Source: a virus. Taken from it: a stretch of DNA of 22,668 bases. This document shows positions 14,452 through 22,668 of the stretch, piece after piece. The stretch spans positions 1 to 22,668 of IMG/VR virus record IMGVR_UViG_3300032267_000771. One strand, 5' to 3'. Positions within the stretch are counted from its first letter, which is position 1; each line of letters begins with the position of its first letter. The notes under the pieces were generated by a model that was not told the origin of the DNA, did no database searches, and saw only the letters and a program-made list of their open reading frames with translations. A program made the translations under genes and the position numbers.

Positions 14452-14832
14452 ATGGCTGTTCCTAATGAAATTCTTGACGGCGCTCCTCCGCATGGCACTT
14501 CTACCGTCACCATCAATTCGGTGACTTACATCGTCAACAAAGAGACGATCACGCCGGAATGGAAGTCCGCTGAAAACAGCACGTCAACCGGCAGACCGAA
14601 TCAAATGGTTCTGGTAAAAGGCCGCTACAAGATCGTGTTTGAGCTACAGCTTGCCAGTAGCGGCACGGCGTTTCCGCCTCCGGGCGCTACCTTTACGCGC
14701 ACGCCCCCAAATGAATCGTCTCCAATCACGTTTTTCGTCAGCGAAGTTCCCTACGAGGCAACGAACGAGGTGCAAATCCGCGTTGCGAACGTAACGGCGC
14801 TTGAGGCAATCGCAACCATCACCACGGCCTAA
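14452..14832 (+). CDS. Putative major tail (tube) protein
   Basis: The 126-residue product begins MAVPNEILDGAPPHGTS and is predominantly beta: STVTINSVTYIVNKETITPE, then a basic strand (GRYKIVFELQLAS), a Pro-rich loop (FPPPGATFTR) and a C-terminal strand pair (NEVQIRVANVTALEAI). The position after the U-like gene is that of lambda V, the tail tube subunit. It is half the size of gpV but close to the tube-forming N-terminal domain alone, so it would lack the Ig-like decoration domain. The A/C-rich leader is similar to those of the capsid genes, as expected for an abundant protein. Confidence 0.5.
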   Translation: MAVPNEILDGAPPHGTSTVTINSVTYIVNKETITPEWKSAENSTSTGRPNQMVLVKGRYKIVFELQLASSGTAFPPPGATFTRTPPNESSPITFFVSEVPYEATNEVQIRVANVTALEAIATITTA

Positions 14833-14835
14833 GAT

Positions 14836-15531
14836 GTGGCCAAGGAACTCTCAGAGCATGAAGCGGCGCTAGAAAGCGAACGCCGAGACAGGGCGGTTGC
14901 GCTCCTAGGATTGCCGGAGCTAATCGCAGGCATCCGCGTTTCACCGCTAACGCCCCGCCGCCTTGAATGGTTGCGGGCGTTCTCAAATCCGTTCATTTGC
15001 GGGGGCGCTCCGTCACCGGCCGCAATTCTGCAATTCCTTTGGTTTGTCTCGCCGGATTTCAGCTTTGAGACATCCGAAGAAAAGCGGCTTGCGTTCATCG
15101 CGCAGCGGGCGGAATTGGATTACCCAGAGGCCCGCGAGGGAATTGAAGTCTATCTTGACCGCGCATTTTTAGACGCGCCAAACGGCAGCGAAAAGGTCAG
15201 TTACTACGCGCCGACCGTTGGCCTTTACCACACGCTGAACGAATACTATCCGCACGCAGGGTGGAGCCTAGAGGCCGTTCTAAACACGCCGCTGTCTATC
15301 ATCTACCAGCTAATCAAAGCAGGCGACAAGGCAAGGGGCGCGGCTGTAGTCAATCGGCGCTCGTTTGAGGTGCAAGCGCGCTGGCTAGATACGCTGGAAA
15401 CCATTACGGCATCTACGCAGCAACTTTTGCTAGAGAAGGTTGCCGAAAAGCGTTTGCAGGGATACGGTCAAGTATCGCTATCCAGCCGCAATCGAGACGG
15501 CACTTGGAGTTGCGCGATTAAGCTAAAATAA
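14836..15531 (+). CDS. Putative tail assembly chaperone (lambda G position)
   Basis: A GTG at 14836 opens this 231-residue frame three bases after the preceding stop; the overlapping ATG at 14834 ends after 12 codons. The protein is helical and mixed in charge (EHEAALESERRDRAVALLGL, a Pro-rich turn VSPLTPRRLEWLRAF, long central helices, then LLLEKVAEKRLQGYG). Its place between tube and tape measure genes is where phages encode chaperones that coat the tape measure before tube assembly. In lambda these are G and the frameshift product GT. Here no second frame stays open to extend it, so it appears to be a single product. No motif gives independent proof. Confidence 0.45.
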   Translation: MAKELSEHEAALESERRDRAVALLGLPELIAGIRVSPLTPRRLEWLRAFSNPFICGGAPSPAAILQFLWFVSPDFSFETSEEKRLAFIAQRAELDYPEAREGIEVYLDRAFLDAPNGSEKVSYYAPTVGLYHTLNEYYPHAGWSLEAVLNTPLSIIYQLIKAGDKARGAAVVNRRSFEVQARWLDTLETITASTQQLLLEKVAEKRLQGYGQVSLSSRNRDGTWSCAIKLK

Positions 15532-15532
15532 C

Positions 15533-17089
15533 ATGGCCGGAAAAAACGACATCATTGCTCAGGCTGGCGTCTCCCTTGAGGATTTCGAGAAGGGGATGGA
15601 CAAAATCAATTCGCGCATGGATGGCCTAGAGGCTAAAGCGGAATCCACCGGCAAAAAAGTTGACGGTGCGTTTAAGCGGATGGGCAACAGCATCAAACAG
15701 GCGTTTGGAGCGGCTGCTATCGGGCAAGGCATTGGCGACATGATTGCCAGCTTCACTCAGGTCAATCGCAAGGCGGGCGAGGTTGACGAGGGGTTTATCG
15801 CAATGGGCGAATCGGCGCAAACTGGAACCGAAAAAGCAAAAGTCGCTTTTGCAAAGTTCGCAGCAGGCGCAGCAAGCTTGCTTTCCTTCGGTGCCACAAA
15901 ACCACTGACAGATGCGCCCTTAAAACAAGCGATTGATGAGCAGCGCATTCGCAAAGAACTCACCACTCAGGCGCAGACCTACGACGAAATTATTGCCAAG
16001 GTTCGCCGGTTGCAAGACCTCAAGCTTACCGAAGCGGCCAAGGGCGAGCGAAACCTTGCCATTCAAAAGCAGATTTCCGAACTTACCGCAAAGGCCGAAG
16101 CGATTACCGCCAAGCAAGCCGAGCTAGTTTCCGATACTACGGTCGGCGCAGAACAGCGCCTTGCAATGCAGCGCGTTGAAATTCAGAACGAGCAGAAGAA
16201 AGCCGAGCTTGCAAACAAACTGCGCGACCTTGGCGGCAATCGCACCGCAGAGGACAACAAGGCTTTTGCGGCAGGCGCAGCGCTTGCAGACGCAGAAGCC
16301 GAGCGGCAGAAGAAAGACATTCAGTTTTCAGCGCAAAAGGAGGAATCAGAAGCCCGCTATCTTGACGTAGCCAAGGATAGCAACATCTCCGCAGAGTCGC
16401 AGATTAATAAGCTGCTTACTCAAAACGCCGAGATTCAAGTGCAGATCACAAAAGCCAAAGAGCTTTACGGCGTCAATTCGCTAGCGGTAAAGCAGCTTGA
16501 AAATCAGGCGCATGAGCTAGACATTCAATCGCAAGAATTAGAGCACAATCTGGACATGACAAAAACGGCGGCGCGTGTCGCAACCGAAACGCTGAACGCC
16601 GAGCTTTCCGGCAATCGTCAGCTTTCCGCGCTGCTTAAAAACCGCGTGGAATATGAGCAGAAAATTAAGCAGGCGATGCACGAAAAGCGCGACGACATCG
16701 CAAAAGAACTTCGCACACAGCAGGCGCTAAACGAGCTTGCCATTCGTGCCGCTGAAATCCGCAAGACGCCACAGCAGCGGGCGGCAGACCGAAAAGAACA
16801 ACAGGCAAACGACCAAGCGCAACGGCTCGCCAACGCCCGCGACAAGGCGCAGAAAGCAGCAGAGGCACGCGATGCCGCCGCAGATGAAAAGAACCGGCGC
16901 TTTGGATTCAAGCCACGCGAAAACCCGTCATTCCGTCGCGCCGGAGAGTTTGTCAGCCCCGCCGCCGAACTGGCGCGCAAAGACTTTGTAGCGCGGCAAC
17001 CGTTGAATCCCGCGCCCGCTGCGCCCGCTGCTAAAAATGCGGAATTGAAAACCGATTCAATTCGCACTAACTCATTCATCATTAACTAA
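15533..17089 (+). CDS. Tape measure protein
   Basis: The 518-residue product begins MAGKNDIIAQAGVSLEDFEK and is rich in Ala, Glu, Lys and Gln with almost continuous heptad-like helices, typical of tape measure proteins. These run through the tail tube and set its length, and may help deliver DNA. Residues about 55-75 (FGAAAIGQGIGDMIASF) form a mildly hydrophobic segment; the middle is coiled coil and the end is Pro/Ala-rich (LNPAPAAPAAKNA). Tape measures correlate with roughly 0.15 nm of tail per residue, which would give a tail near 80 nm, an estimate. It is short for the family (lambda gpH is 853). The start follows the preceding stop as TAA-C-ATG. Confidence 0.75.
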   Translation: MAGKNDIIAQAGVSLEDFEKGMDKINSRMDGLEAKAESTGKKVDGAFKRMGNSIKQAFGAAAIGQGIGDMIASFTQVNRKAGEVDEGFIAMGESAQTGTEKAKVAFAKFAAGAASLLSFGATKPLTDAPLKQAIDEQRIRKELTTQAQTYDEIIAKVRRLQDLKLTEAAKGERNLAIQKQISELTAKAEAITAKQAELVSDTTVGAEQRLAMQRVEIQNEQKKAELANKLRDLGGNRTAEDNKAFAAGAALADAEAERQKKDIQFSAQKEESEARYLDVAKDSNISAESQINKLLTQNAEIQVQITKAKELYGVNSLAVKQLENQAHELDIQSQELEHNLDMTKTAARVATETLNAELSGNRQLSALLKNRVEYEQKIKQAMHEKRDDIAKELRTQQALNELAIRAAEIRKTPQQRAADRKEQQANDQAQRLANARDKAQKAAEARDAAADEKNRRFGFKPRENPSFRRAGEFVSPAAELARKDFVARQPLNPAPAAPAAKNAELKTDSIRTNSFIIN

Positions 17090-17090
17090 C

Positions 17091-17732
17091 ATGCCAGTCC
17101 CGAATTTCATCTATGACGGCGACATGACAATCGCCACGCAGGACGGCGCAGGGACTTGGGTGCTGCCGTTTGAAGGCGTGGGCGATACGCAAAGCTTTGA
17201 ATACATTGCGTATTTTACGCAGCTAGCGGCGAACTATTTGCCGCTGCGAAATGCCATTCAGCCTCTGGGCGGCTATGAGGTAATGCAAACGATTGTAACC
17301 GCTCGTGGAACAGCCTACTTGGTAGAAGAAAGCGACATCAATTATATTGCGCCCGGTTTGATTAGGTTCAAGCGCCGCTATGTTTCGCTTCCGGTAACGC
17401 GCTACGAAGGCAACAGTTTTGTTTATCCGATTCAATTCCTTAGCACTACGGCAACTTACGTTTGGGATAGTCCGCCCGCCGAACCTACAGTTGCCGAACT
17501 GCCCTTGACGATTAATGGAAGGATCAAATACGAATACAGCCTGACAAAGCCGGATGTCATCTACGCGCCCAAGGTGGCGGTTGTGTTTGGAACGACGCTT
17601 ACTTTCGGCGGATGGGGCGCGCTTGTGGACGGCCAAGAATACGCGGCGTTTGACTCTGAAATTTCCATCTACGTTGGCGGCATTTGGCAGCGAAAGACGC
17701 AATACTTTGTAAACAAGGCGGCAGTCACTTAA
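17091..17732 (+). CDS. Tail-tip-region protein of unknown function (213 aa)
   Basis: This gene follows the tape measure gene at a TAA-C-ATG junction. The 213-residue product begins MPVPNFIYDGDMTIATQDGA and is mainly beta, with many aromatic residues (FEYIAYFTQLAANYLPLRN, INYIAPGLIRFKRRYVSLPV). Two regions flank a Pro-rich linker (WDSPPAEPTVAELPL), the second with KYEYSLTKPDVIYAPKVAV. Position suggests a distal tail or baseplate component that closes the tail tip, but I recognise no family such as lambda M or L. No zinc or peptidase motif is visible. Confidence 0.7.
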   Translation: MPVPNFIYDGDMTIATQDGAGTWVLPFEGVGDTQSFEYIAYFTQLAANYLPLRNAIQPLGGYEVMQTIVTARGTAYLVEESDINYIAPGLIRFKRRYVSLPVTRYEGNSFVYPIQFLSTTATYVWDSPPAEPTVAELPLTINGRIKYEYSLTKPDVIYAPKVAVVFGTTLTFGGWGALVDGQEYAAFDSEISIYVGGIWQRKTQYFVNKAAVT

Positions 17733-17733
17733 C

Positions 17734-18336
17734 ATGGCGCTCAACAACATTCCAGAGCCGGGAAAGGACGCTTGCCAGAACGGCGCGCTGAACCTTGGAT
17801 GGATTCGATCAATCTGGAAGCGAGTTACGCGCAAGCTTCGCATTGTTCTTCCGCCGGGTTTGGCTGGAGCGGTGTTTCTCGAAAGCGAGGAGGATGTTAC
17901 GCTAGATTTGTCTAAAGTGAATTTTGCTACGGCGGCAAGCACGACATATCCGCTCAAAATCGTAAACGCTACCGAATCCGGCGTTGCCAAAATCAAAGTT
18001 ATCGCTGGATTGATTGGCGGCGGCTCTGTGCCTGAAACTACCGTGACGCTAACCGCCAACGGCGTGCGATACATTAAAGCCAAGGTGCCTTTTTCGTTCA
18101 ATACATCTACCGGAACATGGCAGGCAGACACGGGAAGCATTACCATCGTAGAAGGTGCATCGGGCACACATGTTTCGGATGCTACGCATTTGGTATTTGA
18201 GCTTGGCCGCGCAACTCGCGTTACATCTGGGGCCGGATTTGCGGCTACAACCATCACTCCGGCAGTCAGCGGAAATCAGGAAATCTGCCGATGGGGAACC
18301 TCATCCGATTACTCAGACTTTAACGTGCTGCAATGA
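17734..18336 (+). CDS. Tail-tip-region beta-rich protein of unknown function (200 aa)
   Basis: The 200-residue product starts at a TAA-C-ATG junction and ends in an ATGA overlap with the next gene. After a short N-terminal basic helix (GWIRSIWKRVTRKLRIVLPP) it is almost all beta, rich in Thr, Val and Gly (VTLDLSKVNFATAASTTYPL, TTVTLTANGVRYIKAKVPFS). The composition is that of an extended virion surface or adaptor protein. It probably belongs to the tail tip or connects to the fibre. No enzyme motif or named family is recognised. Confidence 0.7.
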   Translation: MALNNIPEPGKDACQNGALNLGWIRSIWKRVTRKLRIVLPPGLAGAVFLESEEDVTLDLSKVNFATAASTTYPLKIVNATESGVAKIKVIAGLIGGGSVPETTVTLTANGVRYIKAKVPFSFNTSTGTWQADTGSITIVEGASGTHVSDATHLVFELGRATRVTSGAGFAATTITPAVSGNQEICRWGTSSDYSDFNVLQ

Positions 18337-19073
18337 GCAATAAAGGCGGCAGATTTTTCGACGCTGAGATTGTATCGCTTTCGGGCATTACGGTGTCGTT
18401 CAATTTTGGAGCGAGCTTCACGAAAACAGTCACAGACCCCGGCGGAAATGTAGTCATCACGCAAGTAACCTTTACCGGCTCCGCTTCGTCTAGCTACAGC
18501 CGAGTTGGGATAAATTATTCCGGCGAAACCGCTGGCGATGCCACTTCGGAATACGCTGTTATTCGCGACACGATTCCGCCTGTTTTTGGAAGCCCAAACG
18601 CAGTTAGTAGGATTGTTCAAAACCTCAAATTAGACACAACTTACAACGACGAGCCCATTTTCATTACGGGGGATTTATTTAATTACACGTATCAAGTCAC
18701 AACAATACCGTTTGGCGAATCGCCTATTGTTGATCCTCCCGTTGTGGATGAAATTAACGTGGCGGGGGCGTTTGAACTAAATGTTTCAGGCGAGCTATAC
18801 GCATGGAATGCGACTTCGACATGCTCTCCGTTTGGAGCTTTTACTGTAACTTATTTGAATGAGCTTAACGGGCGCTACGAGTTTTTTGTAGATGGCGCAG
18901 TAAACAAAACCGGCGACGTTAATTCCGTAGGCGACGTGGCAACGCTCTCGGGCATAAGCAGCGCGACAGTAAGTCAGACATACGAAATTCCTACCGATTA
19001 CACCGACGACGATGGAAACGTAATCGAATGGTCCGGTTGGACATCATCCTACAATTGGAGCATTACGGTTTGA
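18333..19073 (+). CDS. Tail-associated beta-rich protein of unknown function (246 aa)
   Basis: The 246-residue product starts at an ATGA overlap, so it is coupled to its upstream neighbour, and ends 32 bases before the fibre gene. It is rich in Thr, Ser, Gly and Asn with alternating hydrophobic residues: EIVSLSGITVSFNFGASFTK, TQVTFTGSASSSYSRVGINY, and a central Pro/Val stretch (PIVDPPVVDEINVAGAF). The C-terminus has aromatic residues (EWSGWTSSYNWSITV). Such all-beta proteins are commonly found as tail spikes, adaptors or fibre chaperones. It may bind the large fibre that follows. No family is recognised. Confidence 0.7.
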   Translation: MSNKGGRFFDAEIVSLSGITVSFNFGASFTKTVTDPGGNVVITQVTFTGSASSSYSRVGINYSGETAGDATSEYAVIRDTIPPVFGSPNAVSRIVQNLKLDTTYNDEPIFITGDLFNYTYQVTTIPFGESPIVDPPVVDEINVAGAFELNVSGELYAWNATSTCSPFGAFTVTYLNELNGRYEFFVDGAVNKTGDVNSVGDVATLSGISSATVSQTYEIPTDYTDDDGNVIEWSGWTSSYNWSITV

Positions 19074-19105
19074 CACCAGCGGCAAAATAAACTAAGCAAA
19101 ACACA

Positions 19106-22100
19106 ATGGCACTCAGTTTAATCATCAACGAAAACGCGCCGAAAAAAGACGGGCTGATTGCTGACTTTCTAGCGGGCGGAATTGCGCCGCTGCAAGACTT
19201 CGCAAATGGCGATGCGCAAGTGCCGGTGACAGTTCGCACCGTTGTCAAATCTACCACAGCAGACCGGCCTTGGGATGACAGCTATGCGGACGGCGATGTT
19301 ATCCGCGTGGGCATTGGCAATTCAGGAGTGGCGGCAACGGGCGGAACTTTTGCGCTCACGATTGACGGCGAATCAACCGGGATGACGGCGCTGGATTACA
19401 ACGTCACCGCTGCGGCCTTAGAGAGTGTGCTTAGCACGGCGTCCGTCGCAGGCGGAAATCCCGCCGTTGAGGTGACGTTGATGCGCACAGGCGTCTATCG
19501 TGTTGACGGATCTACCAATGGCGTTCTGCCGCTTATCTCGGCCGACGAATCGCATTTGCTGCCAGCGTGTCAAATCATTGTCTCGCGCCCATCTGCGGGC
19601 AGTTCTACGACAAAAGGACGCCAATACATTTCCATTTTTCAGCAGCCGGTTGCGCTGACTCAGTTGACGACCGCGCTGCCAGCCGCAAGCGTAACTGTCA
19701 CCACGGCGCAAGCCGCCACGGCGTCTGTGAATGAGATCAAGCGCATCGCATTTGCGAGCGGAACTTACGGCGGGCTGTATTCGCTGTCCGCAACCGTATC
19801 TGGAGTGACTGAGACGTGCGGCACTGTTTCACCAATCGCAAGCCCCGCGCAGCTTTCTCTTGTCCTGCAAAACCACTCGCGGCTAAACGCGGATAACATT
19901 TCCGTCACCGCAGACGGCGCGGATTATCTTGTCGAGTTTGTCGGCAACCTTTCGCTCGCGTCGCCTACGCTTGCGGCAACAAACGTGAGCCTAGAAGCGC
20001 CAACCGGACTTAGCGGAAGCCTCACGATTAACACGGATAACCTTTTTGACGCGTTCAATGAAACTGATGCGGACAGGCTGGTATTTGATTTCAGCGTGCT
20101 ACGCGAGCGCGGCGGAATAACGCAGACGCTTCTACTTGTTCCAGTCACGATTTACCGCAGCGTTATCGACATCAACAACCTAGTTGCTATTGATACGCTT
20201 GACCTTGACGCGTATATTCGCGCACGAGCGGTTTGCTACGATGCGGCGCAGACGTTGACGGCAGGGCAGAAGCTGCAAGCCGTCACAAATCTCGGGCTGA
20301 ACCTCACTGCATCAAAGCTACTCGGGCAGGCGTCTAGCGGCGGCACCGGATTGCCAGTAGCCATTACACTCGGCAGCGGACTAAGCATGAGCGGCACGAC
20401 GCTGTCGGCGGCGGGCGGATCTGGAATAACGGTCAACACCACGACAATCACAGGCGGAACATCGGGCCGCATCCTCTACGACAACGCCGGGACCGTTGGC
20501 GAGGCAACCGGAATAAACATTACAGGCGGCGCAGTCACAGGCATCAACGGAAACACAATCAGCAGCGGCACGGGAACGCTGTCATTGGGCACGCGCACTT
20601 TGAGCACTACGGGTCTCGGGAATATTCTTTTTTATGCTGTTGCCACACCGAATGCGCCTTCGTTTGGAACAGTCGGCACAAATCAGGTGTATGGGCTTAC
20701 TATCGGCGCGGGGGGCGGCGCGGTTGAGCTAATCCGCGTCTCTGACACTGGAAACAGCAACGGAGCTAATGACAATGCGTTTGGCGTTGGCGCAGACGCT
20801 TGGGGACATGGTTCAGCTTTTGGCTATAACGCAAAAGCCGGAGATACCAGCCATTCAACAGACAAAACAAATTTTTATAACTGTGCGTTCGGTTGGACGT
20901 GCAGCGTGACCGGGCAGTCCTCCGTGGGCGTTGGCAGCTCGCTAACCACAAGCGCACAGCTTTCAGTTGGCGTAGGCCACCAAGTTTCACTTGTTCCGGC
21001 AACCCCTGCGGATGATGGCTCGTTTGTGGGCGTTGGATGGAATGCCACTGTGACGAGAAATCTAGGCGTAGCTGTTGGAGCAAGCACAAGCGTTACGGGA
21101 GCGAACGGCACGGCGATTGGAGGAAATGCAGTTGTCACAGGAGCAAACGGAATTCAGATTGGGGAAGGCACCGCGGCTGCAAACAAAATGCGCGTATGGT
21201 CCTATGAGCTTTTGGACAACACGACAGGCAAGATTCCTAATGCGCGGCTAGATGCAGTCACCAGCATCACCGGCACCGCAAACCAGATCACCGTCACGGG
21301 AACGACGACTCCGACGCTTTCGATTCCCGCAAGCCCATCGCTTTCCGGCACAGTCAGCATCAGCAGCACTCCAAAAGTGAAGATTGACGGTGGCGCTGGA
21401 TACACGATTTACCTTCATACTGCCGCAAGCAGCAACACGTTTGCCGTTACGACAGATGGCTCTACGGCGCTGGCCACAGTAAAGTCAGTAGGGTTTTGGG
21501 CAGTAAGCGCAACAGCAGGCATTACGGTTCAGGGCGACAATATTCTGTATGGAAAGGGCAGCTATTCTACAACGCTGGCATACACTGACCCCACGGCGAG
21601 CCGCACGCAGACATTGCAGGACGCTACCGGCACGATTGCGCTGACTGCGGACATCACGGGCGGCACGAGGGCAGGCAGCTTCACTACGCTTGCGGCATCT
21701 TCGACGGTGACGCTTTCTCCGGCAAACGCAAACGTCGCCATTTCTCCAACCGGCACAGGCACGGTGACGATCAGCCCGGCGACGGCGAGCACGATTAACA
21801 ACTGCTCCATCGGGGCAACGACTGCGGCAAGCGGGAGTTTCACTACGCTTGCGGCGAGCGGTGCCAGCACTTTCAGCAATACGACAGGCACGACATTTTC
21901 ATCTAACCCCATCACAATTTCTGGCAACCTTTCAGCAGCGACATGGGGAACGTCCGGTTTGCGAATAAAAGGGACACCGGGAACTTTGACGGACACCTCG
22001 GCGGCTGGAACCGTCGCGACCGCATACACGGACACCTTTGGTGGGAACACGATTGCAGCGTCGAATGCGCGCACGTTCACAAACTACACGACAGCCTTTT

Positions 22101-22668
22101 TCAAAGACCCTGTTGTTGGAACCAACGTAACTTTCACAAACAAGTATGCACTTGGAGCGGAGTCTCTGAATGTAGCGCCGCCCGTCCGCACGGGCGCGAG
22201 TGGTAGCTACCTAGTTATTTCCACGCCCGCTGACACGACGCTGACGGCGAGCACGGAGAGCATCGGCGTGAACAAGACGGCGGCAACGCGGCAGTTTGCT
22301 ACGGGCGCGCTTACGACGCAGCGCGAGGTTGTTTTCGCAGCGCCCACCTACGCCTTCGTTGGAGCAAGCACGCTCACCACTGCGGTCAATGTGGACATCG
22401 CAGACCCGGTTGCCGGGACGAATGCGACGATTACAAACCGCATCGGCTTGCGGGCGGGAACCGTGCAGCTAACGGGAGCAGTCACGATGACGGCTGGAAC
22501 CGCCTCGACGTCAACGACTACAGGAACGGTAGTGGTGACCGGAGGCGTAGGCGTCAGCGGGTCGATTTATGCGGGAACCAGCGAAAGCCAAATCGGCGGC
22601 ATCCGGCTGGGAAACATAGCTAACCGGATTGATACCGCAGGCGGCGGGCAGTTGGAACTTAGTACAAC
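19106..22668 (+). CDS. Giant tail fibre / receptor-binding protein (3' partial)
   Basis: The ATG at 19106 opens a frame that stays open to the right edge: at least 1187 codons, with the stop outside the window. The first 370 residues include a repeat-type domain at about 75-145 (YNVTAAALESVLS) common in large phage tail proteins. Residues about 377-395 contain YDAAQTLTAGQKLQAVTNLG, a conserved tail-fibre element. Residues about 550-690 form a YadA-head-like beta-roll with short Gly-spaced repeats (AFGVGADAWGHGSAFGYN, LGVAVGASTSVTGANGTAIG). Beyond that are shaft motifs: NQITVTGTTTPTLSIPASP, two SFTTLAAS elements near 858 and 911, and TGTVVVTGGVGVSGSIYAG near the edge. The predicted role is trimeric adhesion to the host. 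It has the A-rich, SD-less leader AAGCAAAACACA. No C-terminal chaperone or peptidase domain can be seen because the gene is cut. Confidence 0.82.
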   Translation, partial: MALSLIINENAPKKDGLIADFLAGGIAPLQDFANGDAQVPVTVRTVVKSTTADRPWDDSYADGDVIRVGIGNSGVAATGGTFALTIDGESTGMTALDYNVTAAALESVLSTASVAGGNPAVEVTLMRTGVYRVDGSTNGVLPLISADESHLLPACQIIVSRPSAGSSTTKGRQYISIFQQPVALTQLTTALPAASVTVTTAQAATASVNEIKRIAFASGTYGGLYSLSATVSGVTETCGTVSPIASPAQLSLVLQNHSRLNADNISVTADGADYLVEFVGNLSLASPTLAATNVSLEAPTGLSGSLTINTDNLFDAFNETDADRLVFDFSVLRERGGITQTLLLVPVTIYRSVIDINNLVAIDTLDLDAYIRARAVCYDAAQTLTAGQKLQAVTNLGLNLTASKLLGQASSGGTGLPVAITLGSGLSMSGTTLSAAGGSGITVNTTTITGGTSGRILYDNAGTVGEATGINITGGAVTGINGNTISSGTGTLSLGTRTLSTTGLGNILFYAVATPNAPSFGTVGTNQVYGLTIGAGGGAVELIRVSDTGNSNGANDNAFGVGADAWGHGSAFGYNAKAGDTSHSTDKTNFYNCAFGWTCSVTGQSSVGVGSSLTTSAQLSVGVGHQVSLVPATPADDGSFVGVGWNATVTRNLGVAVGASTSVTGANGTAIGGNAVVTGANGIQIGEGTAAANKMRVWSYELLDNTTGKIPNARLDAVTSITGTANQITVTGTTTPTLSIPASPSLSGTVSISSTPKVKIDGGAGYTIYLHTAASSNTFAVTTDGSTALATVKSVGFWAVSATAGITVQGDNILYGKGSYSTTLAYTDPTASRTQTLQDATGTIALTADITGGTRAGSFTTLAASSTVTLSPANANVAISPTGTGTVTISPATASTINNCSIGATTAASGSFTTLAASGASTFSNTTGTTFSSNPITISGNLSAATWGTSGLRIKGTPGTLTDTSAAGTVATAYTDTFGGNTIAASNARTFTNYTTAFFKDPVVGTNVTFTNKYALGAESLNVAPPVRTGASGSYLVISTPADTTLTASTESIGVNKTAATRQFATGALTTQREVVFAAPTYAFVGASTLTTAVNVDIADPVAGTNATITNRIGLRAGTVQLTGAVTMTAGTASTSTTTGTVVVTGGVGVSGSIYAGTSESQIGGIRLGNIANRIDTAGGGQLELST
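21680..21696 (+). repeat. 17-base direct repeat in the fibre gene, copy 1
   Basis: TTCACTACGCTTGCGGC encodes most of an SFTTLAA element in the fibre shaft. An identical copy lies 159 bases (53 codons) downstream, in the same frame. The identity at DNA level suggests recent duplication of a shaft unit or constraint on the motif. Confidence 0.75.
21839..21855 (+). repeat. 17-base direct repeat in the fibre gene, copy 2
   Basis: This is identical to the copy at 21680 and in the same reading frame. The intervening residues include the common fibre element SPTGTGTVTISPATA followed by an INNCSIGATTAASG stretch. Confidence 0.75.

Noticed and set aside
14836-15560. Programmed frameshift between tail chaperone and a T-like extension, as in lambda G/GT
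   Set aside because: The frame of the tape measure has a stop at 15524-15526 just before its ATG and no long alternative frame continues the chaperone. I saw no convincing slippery heptamer.
17223-18257. Long minus-strand open frame (344 codons)
   Set aside because: It overlaps two well-packed plus-strand genes that have coupled junctions, has a composition typical of antisense shadow, and shows no recognisable domain.
21562-22080. Minus-strand open frame (172 codons), Val/Ala-rich
   Set aside because: It lies antisense to the Thr/Ala/Gly-rich fibre gene, whose codon pattern produces such frames. The fibre frame is uninterrupted with clear fibre motifs.

Overview
The window is a contiguous piece of a tailed double-stranded DNA phage or prophage genome (Caudoviricetes, siphovirus-like). 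All 27 predicted genes lie on the plus strand, packed with overlaps or gaps of a few dozen bases. There is no tRNA, rRNA, CRISPR array, insertion sequence, integrase or lysis gene, and no gene-free stretch over 60 bases. The gene order follows the late region of phage lambda: small terminase candidate, GpA-type large terminase, gpW-like protein, portal, protease plus scaffold, decoration protein, major capsid protein, head-tail joining candidate, Z-like, U-like, V-like, G-like, tape measure, tail tip and fibre. Several weak calls (W, FII, Z, U, V, G) rest mainly on this collinearity plus size.

Region 1 (1-4249) holds the end of an upstream helix-turn-helix gene, a small terminase candidate, the large terminase, two small unknown genes, a single-stranded DNA-binding protein and a first glycosyltransferase-like gene. 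Region 2 (4285-13960) is the head module. It includes a 1013-residue portal whose second half is an unusual modular extension, a protease/scaffold gene with a likely nested scaffold start, two decoration-type proteins and the capsid gene. Cargo genes are inserted here: two more glycosyltransferase-like genes, a small helix-turn-helix gene and a free-standing GIY-YIG homing endonuclease. Region 3 (13957-17089) is the tail tube and tape-measure module. Region 4 (17091 to the right edge) has three unrecognised tail-tip genes and a very large fibre gene, still open at the edge after 1187 codons, with a YadA-head-like beta-roll and tail-fibre repeat motifs.

The host cannot be fixed from the sequence. 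Base composition looks balanced to slightly GC-rich. Nearly all starts lack a Shine-Dalgarno sequence. The genes for the presumed most abundant virion proteins instead carry a TAACCA-type leader about 15 nt before ATG, and many other genes use ATGA or TAA-C-ATG junctions. Weak use of Shine-Dalgarno sequences is known in Bacteroidota and some relatives, which is only a hint.

The points most worth following are the TAACCA leader, the three distinct glycosyltransferase-like genes inside the virion module, the portal extension, and the unrecognised tail tip.
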